DNA from: an uncultured bacterium
GTDB taxonomy: Bacteria; Bacillota; Clostridia; Oscillospirales; Acutalibacteraceae
Assembly: GCA_905215105.1 (NCBI GenBank)
Contig: CAJMOI010000021.1
Span: forward strand, 1 to 21,659
Reading direction: 5' to 3'
Length of the DNA stretch: 21,659 bases
The position numbers and the translations under genes are program-made. The notes beneath the pieces are model-generated. The model worked only from the letters and a program-made list of their open reading frames with translations, had not been told where the DNA came from and made no database searches. Positions 6,065-12,482 of the stretch are shown piece by piece. Every line of letters starts with the position of its first letter. The first letter of the stretch is position 1.

Positions 6065-7291
6065 GCGGAAACCGGCCCAGATTCCTGCCAGACCCAGCAC
6101 GCACAATGCCAGCCACAGCAGAACCGTGGTGTTCCAGCCGCCCAGATCGGCCAGCCAGCCGGAGATGACACCGGAGCATCCGGCCCCCAGATACGCACAG
6201 AAATTGAACAGCCCCGCCACGCCGGAGGCTCTTCCATAGATGGAAAACCGCAGGGGCAGAAAGGTGAGCAGCAGGGTGTTAACGCCCATAAGCAGAGCGG
6301 AAATGACACTGAAAAAAGCGGCGTCCAGCCAAAGAGAACGGCCCATGACAAAACAGAAAACCGCGCAGCACAGGCCGCAGGCTGCAAACAGCAGCAGGGC
6401 CGGTTTCTTTTCCCGGCCGCAGAATCGGTTCATCAGCTTTCCGGAAAGGACCACTCCCAACAGGCTGCACAGAGGAATCAGGGAAGAAAACGCGGAAACC
6501 TGTGCCGGGGACGCATGGTGCAGACCGGTAAGCATGGTGGGCTCCCACAGGGTAATGCCGTCCTTGATGATGCCCTGTGCAGCGGCGGCAATACAGAAGC
6601 ACACCAGATGCTCTTTTTTTGCCAGTTTCCAAAGGGAAATGTGAGTTGGGGGCGCGGACTCCGTTTTTTCGGCCTGGCTGGAAGAAAAGTCTTCCAGCCC
6701 CAGCTTTTGGGGTTCCGCTTCCATCCGGATATAAAACCACAGGGAGAAAAGCAGTGTCAGAATTCCGGGCAGGAAAAACGCGCCTCTCCAGCCGGTAAAT
6801 TGGATGACCACGCCCAGACCGGCCCAGGAAATCAGATATCCGGCCATAGAGGACAGGGAAACCAGTACGGCGGGGAAATTCCGTTCTTCCGGAGAGAACC
6901 AGGCGGCAATGACCCGGACAATAGGCCCCCAGAGGGTGGAGAGGAACAGGCCGTTGAGGAGCCAGACGGAGAAAATTACGCCATAGGTTGGAAAAACACC
7001 CATGAGCAGGTTGCACAGGGATGTGCCCGGCAGGCCTACTGCCATGAATTTTTTCACAGCCAGCCGGTCGCCCAGAATGCCGCTGATAAGATGGCCGACG
7101 CCATAGCTGACGAAAAATCCGCTTCCCACTGCACCGGCTGCGGCGGTGCTCCACTGGAATTCTGCCGTCATCTGGGGTAGGGCAATGGAAAGATTCGTTC
7201 GGCACAAATACGACAGGGCATAGGCCAGCCAACACAAAAGCACAATTCGCCGCTGCATCAGCCGGCGGTTTGGAATCTGATCCGGTTTCAT
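6038..7291 (-). CDS. MFS transporter, organophosphate:phosphate antiporter (OPA)-like
   Basis: Integral membrane protein of 417 residues with about 12 hydrophobic segments, a loop with polar residues in the middle (about 190-225) and the TM1 pattern ALSYLCRTNLSIALPQM that resembles GlpT/UhpT-type and related anion symporters; the Arg in this segment is the usual anion-binding residue. GILGDRLAVKK is the loop 2-3 motif. Relatives move sugar phosphates, glycerophosphates or other organic anions, so a negatively charged (phosphorylated or sulfated) sugar is a reasonable guess only. The start at 7291 is chosen for GGAGGG seven bases upstream; in-frame starts at 7306 and 7345 lack such sites. It diverges from deoR, with consensus promoter 7360-7388 and T-rich boxes in its leader, so DeoR repression is likely. 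Confidence 0.88.
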   Translation of the reverse strand: MKPDQIPNRRLMQRRIVLLCWLAYALSYLCRTNLSIALPQMTAEFQWSTAAAGAVGSGFFVSYGVGHLISGILGDRLAVKKFMAVGLPGTSLCNLLMGVFPTYGVIFSVWLLNGLFLSTLWGPIVRVIAAWFSPEERNFPAVLVSLSSMAGYLISWAGLGVVIQFTGWRGAFFLPGILTLLFSLWFYIRMEAEPQKLGLEDFSSSQAEKTESAPPTHISLWKLAKKEHLVCFCIAAAAQGIIKDGITLWEPTMLTGLHHASPAQVSAFSSLIPLCSLLGVVLSGKLMNRFCGREKKPALLLFAACGLCCAVFCFVMGRSLWLDAAFFSVISALLMGVNTLLLTFLPLRFSIYGRASGVAGLFNFCAYLGAGCSGVISGWLADLGGWNTTVLLWLALCVLGLAGIWAGFRKKIPVSES

Positions 7292-7312
7292 CAGGCATCC
7301 CTCCATAACAGT

Positions 7313-7332
7313 CACACAAAACAACACAAAAT
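7313..7332 (-). promoter_or_regulatory. T-rich direct-repeat box in the MFS leader, candidate DeoR operator
   Basis: On the minus strand the box reads ATTTTGTGTTGTTTTGTGTG, two TTTTGTG units 9 bases apart. It lies just downstream of the predicted MFS transcription start, a position suited to roadblock repression. DeoR-family proteins often bind direct T-rich repeats. Confidence 0.45.
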
Positions 7333-7359
7333 CTCGAAAAAACACAACTACAATGTGGA

Positions 7360-7388
7360 ATTATATGGTATTTTTGGGGAAATGTCAA
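7360..7388 (-). promoter_or_regulatory. Consensus sigma-A promoter of the MFS gene
   Basis: On the minus strand TTGACA (7383-7388), a 17-bp spacer and TATAAT (7360-7365); both boxes are perfect. The transcript should start near 7353, about 60 bases before the chosen start codon. Confidence 0.9.
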
Positions 7389-7400
7389 GTAAATTTCGGT

Positions 7401-7430
7401 ATTTTGTGGTTTTGTATTGATTTTTTGTGG
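7401..7430 (+). promoter_or_regulatory. T-rich direct repeats over the deoR -35 region, candidate DeoR operator
   Basis: ATTTTGTGGTTTTGT (7401-7415) and TTTTTTGTGG (7421-7430) flank the -35 of the deoR promoter and lie just upstream of the MFS promoter. They repeat the TTTTGTG unit of the box at 7313-7332, so one regulator could control both transcripts. Confidence 0.45.
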
Positions 7431-7445
7431 GAGTGCAGGTATAAT
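7417..7445 (+). promoter_or_regulatory. Sigma-A promoter of the deoR-PHP-sulfatase operon
   Basis: TTGATT (7417-7422), a 17-bp spacer and TATAAT (7440-7445). Transcription should begin near 7452, about 22 bases before the ATG at 7474. Confidence 0.85.
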
Positions 7446-7473
7446 AAAGCCAAACCGGAAAAGGAGGAGTGTT

Positions 7474-8265
7474 ATGCTGGCAGAAGAACGGTACCGGAAG
7501 ATCATGGAACTGCTGCGCCGGAACCAGACAGTGAAAGTCGCCGCTTTGGCGGAGCGTTTCGGCGTATCTGCGGAAACGGTGCGCCGGGATCTGGACTATC
7601 TGGAACAGACCGGATGTCTGAAAAAGGTGTACGGCGGAGCGGTGCTGGAGCAGGTGGAAACCCACGAGCCGAAATTTCAGGAACGGGAAGGGCTGTACCA
7701 CGAAAAGAAGTGGGAGCTGGCCCAGCTGGCCTGTCGTTTTGTGCAGGAAGAGGACTCCATTGCCCTGGACGCGGGGACAACCGGTCTGGAAATCGCCCGG
7801 GTGCTGAAACAGCACTATCATACCCTGACGATTCTGACCAATTCCCTGCCGGTAGTGTGGGAGCTGATGGATCAGCCGGGATTTACGGTGATTCTGGCCG
7901 GAGGCATTGTCCACGGGGAGGAGAAATCCGTGGTAGGCGGAACCTGTCTGGAACAGATCCGGCAGTATCGGGTCAACCATTACTTTCTCACGCCCAGCGG
8001 CGTTTCCCTCCATTCCGGCGTGACTTCTTACGGTTTCGGAGAGGTGGAGGTACAGCGGGCCATGGCGGAAATTTCCGGGCGAATTGTGGCGTTTTGCCAC
8101 AGCGGATATTTCGACAAGGTTTCCCTGATGAAAATCTGTGACCTGATCCGGCTGGAAGCCATTGTCACCGATTCCGGTTTGCCGGAAGAAACCCGACAGC
8201 AGTACGAAGCGGCTGGGGTAAAGGTTCTGACCCCCGGCACGGAAAACGACGAAACAACAGATTGA
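7474..8265 (+). CDS. DeoR-family transcriptional regulator
   Basis: Protein of 263 residues, the usual DeoR length. The N-terminal winged helix-turn-helix reads VKVAALAERFGVSAETVRRD (about 20-39), followed by LDYLEQTGCLKKVYGGAV, the classic DeoR signature. The C-terminal sensor domain has DAGTT (about 100-104) and LTILTNSLPV, the NagB-like fold that binds phosphorylated sugars. The start at 7474 follows AAGGAGGAG (7461-7469). It is the first gene of an operon with the PHP and sulfatase genes (15- and 20-bp gaps) and diverges from the MFS gene. It most likely represses both transcripts until a sugar-phosphate inducer appears; T-rich direct repeats between the promoters are candidate sites. Family is firm, effector unknown. 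Confidence 0.93.
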   Translation: MLAEERYRKIMELLRRNQTVKVAALAERFGVSAETVRRDLDYLEQTGCLKKVYGGAVLEQVETHEPKFQEREGLYHEKKWELAQLACRFVQEEDSIALDAGTTGLEIARVLKQHYHTLTILTNSLPVVWELMDQPGFTVILAGGIVHGEEKSVVGGTCLEQIRQYRVNHYFLTPSGVSLHSGVTSYGFGEVEVQRAMAEISGRIVAFCHSGYFDKVSLMKICDLIRLEAIVTDSGLPEETRQQYEAAGVKVLTPGTENDETTD

Positions 8266-8280
8266 AGGAGACGACTTCAA

Positions 8281-9267
8281 ATGGAACGGAAAATTCTGTT
8301 AAACCCGGAAGGAAACTGGTATAAGGCGAATCTGCACTGTCATTGCACCGTTTCCGACGGAGAATGGACAGCGGCAAAAAATAAGGAAGAGTCTCAGAAG
8401 CAGGGCTATTCTGTCATCGCTTTTACCGACCACATGGACTATCAGCGGCACACCGAGCTGGATGATGAAACTTTCCTCACCATCGGCGCCTTTGAGGCCA
8501 ACATCGATGCGCCCGCAGACCAGTTCCCCAGCTGGAATACCCGTCCGGTGTACCATCTGAATTTTTACGATACCTGCCCCGAGGGAAGAGACTGCAAGGC
8601 GGTTCCCATGCCCGAACAGGTTTATACCATCGAAAACGTAAATCAATATATCAAAGCCCGGAAGGACGAGGGGTTTCTGTGCTGCTATAACCATCCCTGG
8701 TGGAGTGTGCAGACCTACGAGGACTACATCCCCCTGGAAAATCTGGACTTTTTCGAAATCTATAACCACGGCTGTGAACTGGACGGCCTGTACGGCTATG
8801 CACCCCAATCCTATGATGAGCTGCTGCGCACCGGTCACCGGGTGCATTGCTTCGCCACCGACGACAACCACGACCGCGCTCCTCTGGGCAGTCCCCGGAA
8901 CGACTCTTTCGGCGGCTTTACCATGATTCAGGCGGAGAGCCTGACCTATCCCGCCATTATTGACGCGCTGAAAAAGGGAAACACCTATGCTTCCATGGGT
9001 CCGAAAATCCGCGGCCTGTATCTGGAAGGAAACCGTCTGACCATCGAATGCAGCCCTGTGGAGAAAATCTATCTCATCACAGAAGGCCGGGACGGTCAGT
9101 GGGTTGCCGTGCATCCGGGCGAGACCCTGACTACGGCTTCCTTTGACCTGACCGGAAACGAGGGCTATGTCCGGATTCAGATTCGGGATGGCCGCGGCTT
9201 GTATGCCAACACCAACGCCTATTTTGTAAACGAACTGCTTGCAGGAAACGAAGCCGGCCAGGAATAA
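8281..9267 (+). CDS. PHP-domain metallohydrolase (CehA/McbA-like)
   Basis: Protein of 328 residues, no signal peptide. PHP metal-binding motifs are clear: NLHCHCTVSDGEW (H19, H21, D26), FTDHMDY (D50, H51), CYNHPWW (H138) and FATDDNHD (192-198). The arrangement, with a Ser-Asp-Gly after the first two His, recalls the CehA/McbA group of PHP hydrolases, which act on ester or phosphoester bonds. The last 90 residues (after about 240) look like a beta-rich accessory domain. It starts 15 bases after the deoR stop with GGAG upstream and is followed 20 bases later by the sulfatase, so the three are cotranscribed. A role in hydrolysing a phosphate or ester group on the substrate imported by the divergent transporter is inference. 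Confidence 0.88.
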   Translation: MERKILLNPEGNWYKANLHCHCTVSDGEWTAAKNKEESQKQGYSVIAFTDHMDYQRHTELDDETFLTIGAFEANIDAPADQFPSWNTRPVYHLNFYDTCPEGRDCKAVPMPEQVYTIENVNQYIKARKDEGFLCCYNHPWWSVQTYEDYIPLENLDFFEIYNHGCELDGLYGYAPQSYDELLRTGHRVHCFATDDNHDRAPLGSPRNDSFGGFTMIQAESLTYPAIIDALKKGNTYASMGPKIRGLYLEGNRLTIECSPVEKIYLITEGRDGQWVAVHPGETLTTASFDLTGNEGYVRIQIRDGRGLYANTNAYFVNELLAGNEAGQE

Positions 9268-9287
9268 CCGTTTCGGGAGGAGTTATC

Positions 9288-10718
9288 ATGGCAAAAGACA
9301 ACATCATTCTGATTACCACAGACCAGCAGCGATTCGACACCATCAACGCTCTGGGCAATCAAAGCATTTTCACACCTCACCTCAACTATCTGGTGTCCTC
9401 CGGTATTTCCTTTACCCGGTGCTATGCGGATTGCCCCATCTGTGTTCCCAGCCGTACCACCATTATGACCGGCCGCCGGGGCTTTGAAAGCGGCGTGGTG
9501 TCCAATGCCACCCACGAAACCGTCATGACCGCCGATACAAAGGCCCGGACCACTTTGCCAGCTCTTTTGACCGATGTGGGCTATCAGACCAAGGCCATGG
9601 GCAAAATGCACTTTGAACCGGCCCGGGCCCATTATGGATTTGAGGAAATGACGCTGCCTCTGGATTACATGCGCCAGTATGACAGACGGCCTAATGGAGC
9701 CAGCCCCAAGGTGCACGGAGCCGGAGAGTGTGAGATTGAGCCGGTGATTTCCACCGTAGACGTGAAGGACAGCATCACCCAGTGGATTACCGAGGGAGCG
9801 GTGGATTTCATTGAAACCCGGGACCCGCATCGTCCCTTCTTCATGTGGACCAGCTACACCAAACCCCATCCGCCCTTTGACCCCTGTCGGGATTTCTGGC
9901 AGCTGTACGAGAATATTCCCATGCCGGAAGCCGTACACGGTGACTGGAGCCGGACGCTGGAAGACATGCCTCAGGGCATGATGGAAGGCTGCTATGAGAA
10001 TACCAATATGCATTTCTTCGGGCCGGAACAGATTGCCGCCACCCGCCGGGCCTATTACGCCATGATTTCTCAGGTGGACTATTCTCTGGGCCGCCTGTTC
10101 GGCTGCCTGCGGGAAAACGACCTGTTCAAAAACACCTGGATTATCTTCACCGCTGACCACGGCGAGATGCTGGGCGACCACTTCATGAGCCAGAAAAACC
10201 TGTTCTTTGAAGGATCCGCCCATGTGCCGCTGATTATTGTGCCGCCGCTGGGACGTTTCAGGGATACCAACCGCCGGGTGGATGTGACGGCGGAAATCGC
10301 CGATATTTATCCCACCATTCTGGCCATGGCGGGCATTGAAGCGCCGGACTTTGTACAGGGAAAGAACCTGCTGGAAGAGACCGGGGAGCGGGTGTTTTAT
10401 GGAAACAGCCTGAACCGGAATTTCTGCGTCATGGAGGACCGCTGGAAGCTGGTGTACTGCACATCTGGAGATCACCGGCTGCTGTTCGACCTGAATACCG
10501 ACCCCATGGAGCAGCACGACTTGTACAATAACCCGGAGTGCGCCGAGAAGCGGGAACACCTTTGGAAACTGCTGATCGAGCACACGGCCCGGTATACGCC
10601 CGAAGTGCTGAAGGACGGCAAGTTTATCACCATTCCCGAACCGGAAAATTATATGGACGTCAAGAATCACTGGTTCGGATTCCATTACCACGACTATTCG
10701 GTGGATACTTTCCATTGA
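9288..10718 (+). CDS. Cytosolic Cys-type sulfatase (S1 family)
   Basis: Protein of 476 residues of the type I sulfatase (alkaline phosphatase superfamily) fold. The modification motif CVPSR (52-56), followed by TTIMTGR, contains the Cys that must be converted to formylglycine; metal-ligand motifs are TTDQQR (10-15) and FTADHGEMLGDH (D290, H291 region). The C-terminus has WKLVYCTSGDHRLLFDLNTDPMEQHDL, typical of sulfatases. No signal peptide is present, so sulfate removal should be intracellular. Anaerobes activate such enzymes with the radical-SAM maturase anSME, not encoded in this window. The start at 9288 follows GGGAGGAG. It is the last gene of the operon before the terminator at 10732. 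Substrate unknown; a sulfated amino sugar is plausible given the GH20 gene. Confidence 0.92.
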   Translation: MAKDNIILITTDQQRFDTINALGNQSIFTPHLNYLVSSGISFTRCYADCPICVPSRTTIMTGRRGFESGVVSNATHETVMTADTKARTTLPALLTDVGYQTKAMGKMHFEPARAHYGFEEMTLPLDYMRQYDRRPNGASPKVHGAGECEIEPVISTVDVKDSITQWITEGAVDFIETRDPHRPFFMWTSYTKPHPPFDPCRDFWQLYENIPMPEAVHGDWSRTLEDMPQGMMEGCYENTNMHFFGPEQIAATRRAYYAMISQVDYSLGRLFGCLRENDLFKNTWIIFTADHGEMLGDHFMSQKNLFFEGSAHVPLIIVPPLGRFRDTNRRVDVTAEIADIYPTILAMAGIEAPDFVQGKNLLEETGERVFYGNSLNRNFCVMEDRWKLVYCTSGDHRLLFDLNTDPMEQHDLYNNPECAEKREHLWKLLIEHTARYTPEVLKDGKFITIPEPENYMDVKNHWFGFHYHDYSVDTFH

Positions 10719-10731
10719 TGCAAGCAGGAAA

Positions 10732-10775
10732 GCCGCCTGTTTTCGGAAAAAACCGGAAGCAGGCGGCCTTTTTTT
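10732..10775 (+). terminator. Rho-independent terminator of the deoR-PHP-sulfatase operon
   Basis: GCCGCCTG pairs with CAGGCGGC, extended inward by partly wobbling TTTTCGG/CCGGAAG around an A-rich loop, and is followed by a run of seven T (10769-10775). Confidence 0.92.
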
Positions 10776-10776
10776 A

Positions 10777-10785
10777 TGATATAAT
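10777..10785 (+). promoter_or_regulatory. Extended -10 promoter of the ArsR-fusion gene
   Basis: TGATATAAT is an extended -10 with a perfect hexamer (10780-10785) directly after the operon terminator. The -35 position falls in the terminator stem and does not match. The start would be near 10792, 41 bases before the ATG. Confidence 0.6.
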
Positions 10786-10832
10786 AAGTAAAAAGCTGTC
10801 TGAAAACAAAATCCACGGAAAGGAGAGCTGAC

Positions 10833-11753
10833 ATGGCCAGATATCTGGAATTGTGCGCAGACCGGGAGGAAGAGCTGTGCTGTGCGGCAAAGGCGCTGTC
10901 TTCCCCGGTGCGGCTGCGGATTCTGCGGCTTTTGAGCAGCCGGACGCTGAATGTGAAGGAAATCGCCGCAGAGCTGGGGCTTCCGGCTTCCAGTACAGCG
11001 GTGAATGTCCGTCTGCTGGAAGAGGCGGGGCTGATTGAGACCTGTCAGCAGCCGGGAGAGCACGGAGCCATGAAGCTGTGCAGCAGAAGCTGCGACCTGG
11101 TAACCGTGCGGCTCACGGGAGAACCCATGCCGGAAAGCTCCGTTTATACCGTGCATATGCCGGTGGGGAATTTCACCGACTGTGAGGTGGTTCCCACCTG
11201 TGGGTTGGGGACGGAAACCGGGAAAATCGGACAGCCGGACCGGAAAGAGAGCTTTTATCTGCCGGAGCGGACCGGCGCCCAGATTTTGTGGAGTTCCGGG
11301 GGCTATGTGGAATACCGGTTTCCCAATCCGGTGCCGGCGGGGGAGAAAATCGCAAAAATCAGTTTCTCCATGGAGCTGTGCTCGGAAGCGCCCGGTTCCC
11401 GGGAAAACTGGCCGTCGGATATCACCCTGTGGATTAACGGGCAGGACTGCGGCGTGTGGACCAGCCCGGGGGATTTCGGAAACCGGCGGGGACGGCTGAC
11501 ACCGGCCTGGGTTTCCGACTGGAACAGCCAGTACGGGCTGCTGACCACCTGGACCGTGACGGAAGAGGGCTGTTTTGTCAATGGACAGCGAACCGGCGCT
11601 ACTTCCCTGAAGCTGCTGGGACTGGACGAAAACCGGGTGATTGTCATGCGGGTGGGAAACAGTCCGGAGGCAGTCCATTTGGGCGGTTTCAACCTGTTTG
11701 GACGCAGATCCGGAGATTTTGACCAGGATATCATTATGACAGTGGAATGCTGA
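10833..11753 (+). CDS. ArsR-like winged-helix regulator fused to a beta-rich C-terminal domain
   Basis: Protein of 306 residues. Residues 10-90 are a winged helix of ArsR type: AKALSSPVRLRILRLL, then LNVKEIAAELGLPASSTAVNVRLLEEAGLI. The remaining 210 residues are unusual for the family: rich in Trp, Gly and alternating hydrophobics (VEYRFPNPVPAGEKIAKISFSMELCSE..., DITLWINGQDCGVWTSPGDFG, GGFNLFGRRSGDF), suggesting a beta-sandwich that may bind a carbohydrate or other ligand. Metal-sensing Cys pairs of classic ArsR/SmtB proteins are not obvious. It starts at 10833 after AAAGGAGAG, has its own promoter and follows the sulfatase operon on the same strand, so it may sense a product of that pathway. 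Similar architectures occur in Clostridia near glycoside hydrolases (recall, not checked). Confidence 0.88.
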   Translation: MARYLELCADREEELCCAAKALSSPVRLRILRLLSSRTLNVKEIAAELGLPASSTAVNVRLLEEAGLIETCQQPGEHGAMKLCSRSCDLVTVRLTGEPMPESSVYTVHMPVGNFTDCEVVPTCGLGTETGKIGQPDRKESFYLPERTGAQILWSSGGYVEYRFPNPVPAGEKIAKISFSMELCSEAPGSRENWPSDITLWINGQDCGVWTSPGDFGNRRGRLTPAWVSDWNSQYGLLTTWTVTEEGCFVNGQRTGATSLKLLGLDENRVIVMRVGNSPEAVHLGGFNLFGRRSGDFDQDIIMTVEC

Positions 11754-11781
11754 AAAAAGGAACCGGCAATCAGCCGGTTCC
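11753..11781 (-). terminator. Terminator between ArsR-fusion and copper-chaperone genes
   Basis: GGAACCGGC (11759-11767) pairs with GCCGGTTCC (11773-11781) around AATCA. On the minus strand six T (11753-11758) follow, so it ends the HMA-protein transcript; on the plus strand the tail TTCTCTC is weaker but may also stop the regulator transcript. Confidence 0.88.
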
Positions 11782-11786
11782 TTCTC

Positions 11787-12020
11787 TCATTCCGTCACAG
11801 TATAGCCGATTTCCCGGACAGCATCCACCAGTCCGGCCCGGTCGATTTTTGCCGGGTCATAGGTAATGCGGGCGGTGCTTTTTTCAAAGCTGACCTCCGC
11901 TTTTGTCACGCCGAGGGTCTGCTGCAATCCCCGCTGCAAATTGGCGGAGCACATGGTGCAGTGCATTCCGCCAATGGGCAGAATCAGTTCCTGTGTGTTT
12001 TTCTTTCCGAAAAGTCCCAT
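11787..12020 (-). CDS. CopZ-like heavy-metal-associated (HMA) metallochaperone
   Basis: Protein of 77 residues with one HMA domain. The metal motif GMHCTMC (18-24; Cys21 and Cys24) and the beta-alpha-beta pattern with TYDPAKIDRAGLVDAVREIGY near the end are typical of CopZ and of ATPase metal-binding domains. It should bind Cu(I) or a similar soft metal in the cytosol and pass it on. The extra N-terminal MGLFGKKNTQ is unusual for CopZ. AAGGAGG lies just upstream of the ATG at 12020. It has a promoter at 12055-12083 and a terminator at its 3' end; no CopA ATPase or CsoR repressor is visible next to it, so the partner must lie elsewhere. Confidence 0.9.
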   Translation of the reverse strand: MGLFGKKNTQELILPIGGMHCTMCSANLQRGLQQTLGVTKAEVSFEKSTARITYDPAKIDRAGLVDAVREIGYTVTE

Positions 12021-12054
12021 GATAAAGCCTCCTTACTCCAATGGTTCTGTGACT

Positions 12055-12083
12055 ACAATACCACAAAAAAGGGAATTTGTCAT
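12055..12083 (-). promoter_or_regulatory. Sigma-A promoter of the HMA-protein gene
   Basis: On the minus strand ATGACA (12078-12083), a 17-bp spacer and TATTGT (12055-12060), each one mismatch from consensus. It sits between the 39-residue membrane-protein gene and the HMA gene, which may also be cotranscribed. Confidence 0.6.
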
Positions 12084-12101
12084 GTGACCGGGTTCCACTT
12101 T

Positions 12102-12221
12102 TTATAAAAACAGAGCGGCGGACAGGGCGGAAAGGGCAATCAGTCCCGCGCAGACCAGCGCGACAATCCGTACCCAGAGGGCAGCTGAGGTAGTTTTGGC
12201 AGGGGTGTTTTTTCTGGACAT
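12102..12221 (-). CDS. Small single-pass membrane protein (39 aa)
   Basis: A 39-codon gene with a very good ribosome site (AAAGGAGG seven bases before the ATG at 12221). The protein has a basic, polar N-terminus (MSRKNTPAKTT) and one hydrophobic segment of about 23 residues to the C-terminus (VRIVALVCAGLIALSALSAALFL), so it should insert with the N-terminus in the cytosol. I recognise no family. A possible -10 (TATAGT, 12250-12255 on the minus strand) lies 29 bases upstream. It precedes the HMA gene on the same strand and diverges from the LCP gene. The gene call rests on the ribosome site and the clear membrane segment; function unknown. Confidence 0.6.
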   Translation of the reverse strand: MSRKNTPAKTTSAALWVRIVALVCAGLIALSALSAALFL

Positions 12222-12382
12222 GCAGCATCCTCCTTTCAGGATGAAGTTTACTATACCCGATATTTTTGGATACAATATGAATGCCGTATGGAAAAATCGA
12301 AACCAGTACCCCACGAAACAGAGAGTTTTCCCCCAAAAAAGGAAAAATCGTGGAAAATCCCGCCGGTTTCCCATCCAATCGG

Positions 12383-12411
12383 TTGACAAGGCAAACAGAT
12401 TTCTTTACAAT
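12383..12411 (+). promoter_or_regulatory. Sigma-A promoter of the LCP gene
   Basis: TTGACA (12383-12388), a 17-bp spacer and TACAAT (12406-12411). The transcript should start near 12418, about 65 bases before the ATG at 12483. Confidence 0.85.
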
Positions 12412-12482
12412 GAATATCACTACCCCAGGAAATGGAATGACGGACCCGCCATCCAGCCGGGAGCAAAGGAGATGGACCAAAA

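Noticed and set aside
4077..6179. Open frame of 700 codons on the minus strand over the GH20 gene
   Set aside because: It is antisense to an intact GH20 with promoter, ribosome site and catalytic pair; the translation shows no domain.
7292..7345. Longer MFS protein starting at 7345 or 7306
   Set aside because: The extra residues are not membrane-like or conserved and the starts have no ribosome site; the start at 7291 has GGAGGG at correct spacing.
10790..10820. Second full copy of the 163-bp inverted-end element upstream of the ArsR-fusion gene
   Set aside because: Only about 13 bases (GCTGTCTGAAAAC) resemble one end; no second end or internal hairpins follow, so chance is likely.
9219..11678. 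Open frame of 819 codons on the minus strand across the sulfatase and ArsR-fusion genes
   Set aside because: It is antisense to two well-supported genes, has no recognisable motif or ribosome site, and its composition (many His, Gln, Gly) is that of a mirror frame in GC-rich DNA.
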